Source: Ramicandelaber brevisporus (taxonomy: Eukaryota > Kickxellomycota > Ramicandelaberales > Ramicandelaberaceae). Taken from it: a DNA stretch of 16,724 nucleotides. The notes beneath the pieces are model-generated. The model made no database searches, was not told the origin of the DNA, and worked only from the letters and a program-made list of their open reading frames with translations. The stretch covers positions 1 through 16,724 of the forward strand of contig MU603005.1 of assembly GCA_025201865.1 (NCBI GenBank), read 5' to 3'. Each line of letters opens with the position of its first letter. The stretch's first letter is position 1. Made by a program: the position numbers and the translations under genes. Of this stretch, positions 16,609-16,724 are shown one piece after another.

Positions 16609-16724
16609 TTCCTCACTTTTTTTTACTTTCTTACCGAACTCTCTTGTCTAATTTTTTCAATTTAAAGTTTATAGCTGAGCACGCTCATCTGGAATTAGAG
16701 TTAGTTTGTATACAAACTACGAGT
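16609..16724 (+). other. 3' flank of the channel gene with an 18-bp palindrome
   Basis: The sequence after the stop codon is T-rich to about 16660, as expected for a 3' untranslated region, and no AATAAA was found. A perfect 18-bp palindrome, TAGTTTGTATACAAACTA, occupies 16702-16719, close to the window edge. No gene is seen in this short stretch. Confidence 0.6.

Noticed and set aside
1-16724. tRNA, 5S rRNA or other structured RNA genes
   Set aside because: No convincing B-box (GGTTCRANNCC) with a matching A-box or cloverleaf was seen on either strand by eye; a tRNAscan-SE or Infernal run would be decisive.

Overview
The window looks like nuclear DNA from a fungus, most likely an early-diverging, zygomycete-type lineage. 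The evidence is four long protein genes without visible introns, short AT/pyrimidine-rich intergenic regions, TATA boxes, many homopolymeric amino-acid runs (Q, N, S, H, A, D), and gene families typical of fungi. The F-box/LRR protein style recalls Kickxellomycotina such as Ramicandelaber, but that placement is from memory and weak. No rRNA, tRNA, transposon or CRISPR array was recognised.

Layout: (1) 1-134, minus strand, is the truncated 5' end of a gene whose first 44 codons end in a LisH-like motif. (2) 135-1039 is intergenic: an AT-rich part, then a GC/pyrimidine-rich block of about 500 bp of unknown nature. (3) 1040-2530, minus, is an F-box protein with a leucine-rich C-terminal part. 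(4) 2531-3037 is a divergent promoter region with a (CT)19 microsatellite and a 30-codon small ORF in a strong start context. (5) 3038-7156, plus, is a 1372-residue FHIP-family protein (RAI16-like; FTS-Hook-interacting, endosome/dynein transport). (6) 7157-8031 holds the FHIP 3' end and the promoter of the next gene, with two AAACCCTAA-type motifs, three TTCGGAG repeats, GT and GA microsatellites and a TATA box. (7) 8032-9513, plus, is an indoleamine 2,3-dioxygenase (tryptophan to N-formylkynurenine) with an N-terminus that looks like a mitochondrial presequence. (8) 9514-10272 is intergenic, with a perfect 14-bp palindrome overlapping a TATA box. (9) 10273-16608, plus, is a very large CSC1/OSCA/TMEM63-type osmosensitive cation channel (2111 residues). 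(10) 16609-16724 is its 3' flank, with an 18-bp perfect palindrome.

The genes do not form an obvious pathway or cluster. Ubiquitin-ligase substrate recognition, endosome motility, tryptophan catabolism and mechanosensitive ion transport appear side by side as ordinary housekeeping or accessory loci. The most unusual points are the dioxygenase (predicted mitochondrial targeting, and His at the position of human IDO1 Ser167), the channel with a disordered tail of more than 1,100 residues, and several palindromes and repeats in the promoters. No wholly new multi-gene system was found.
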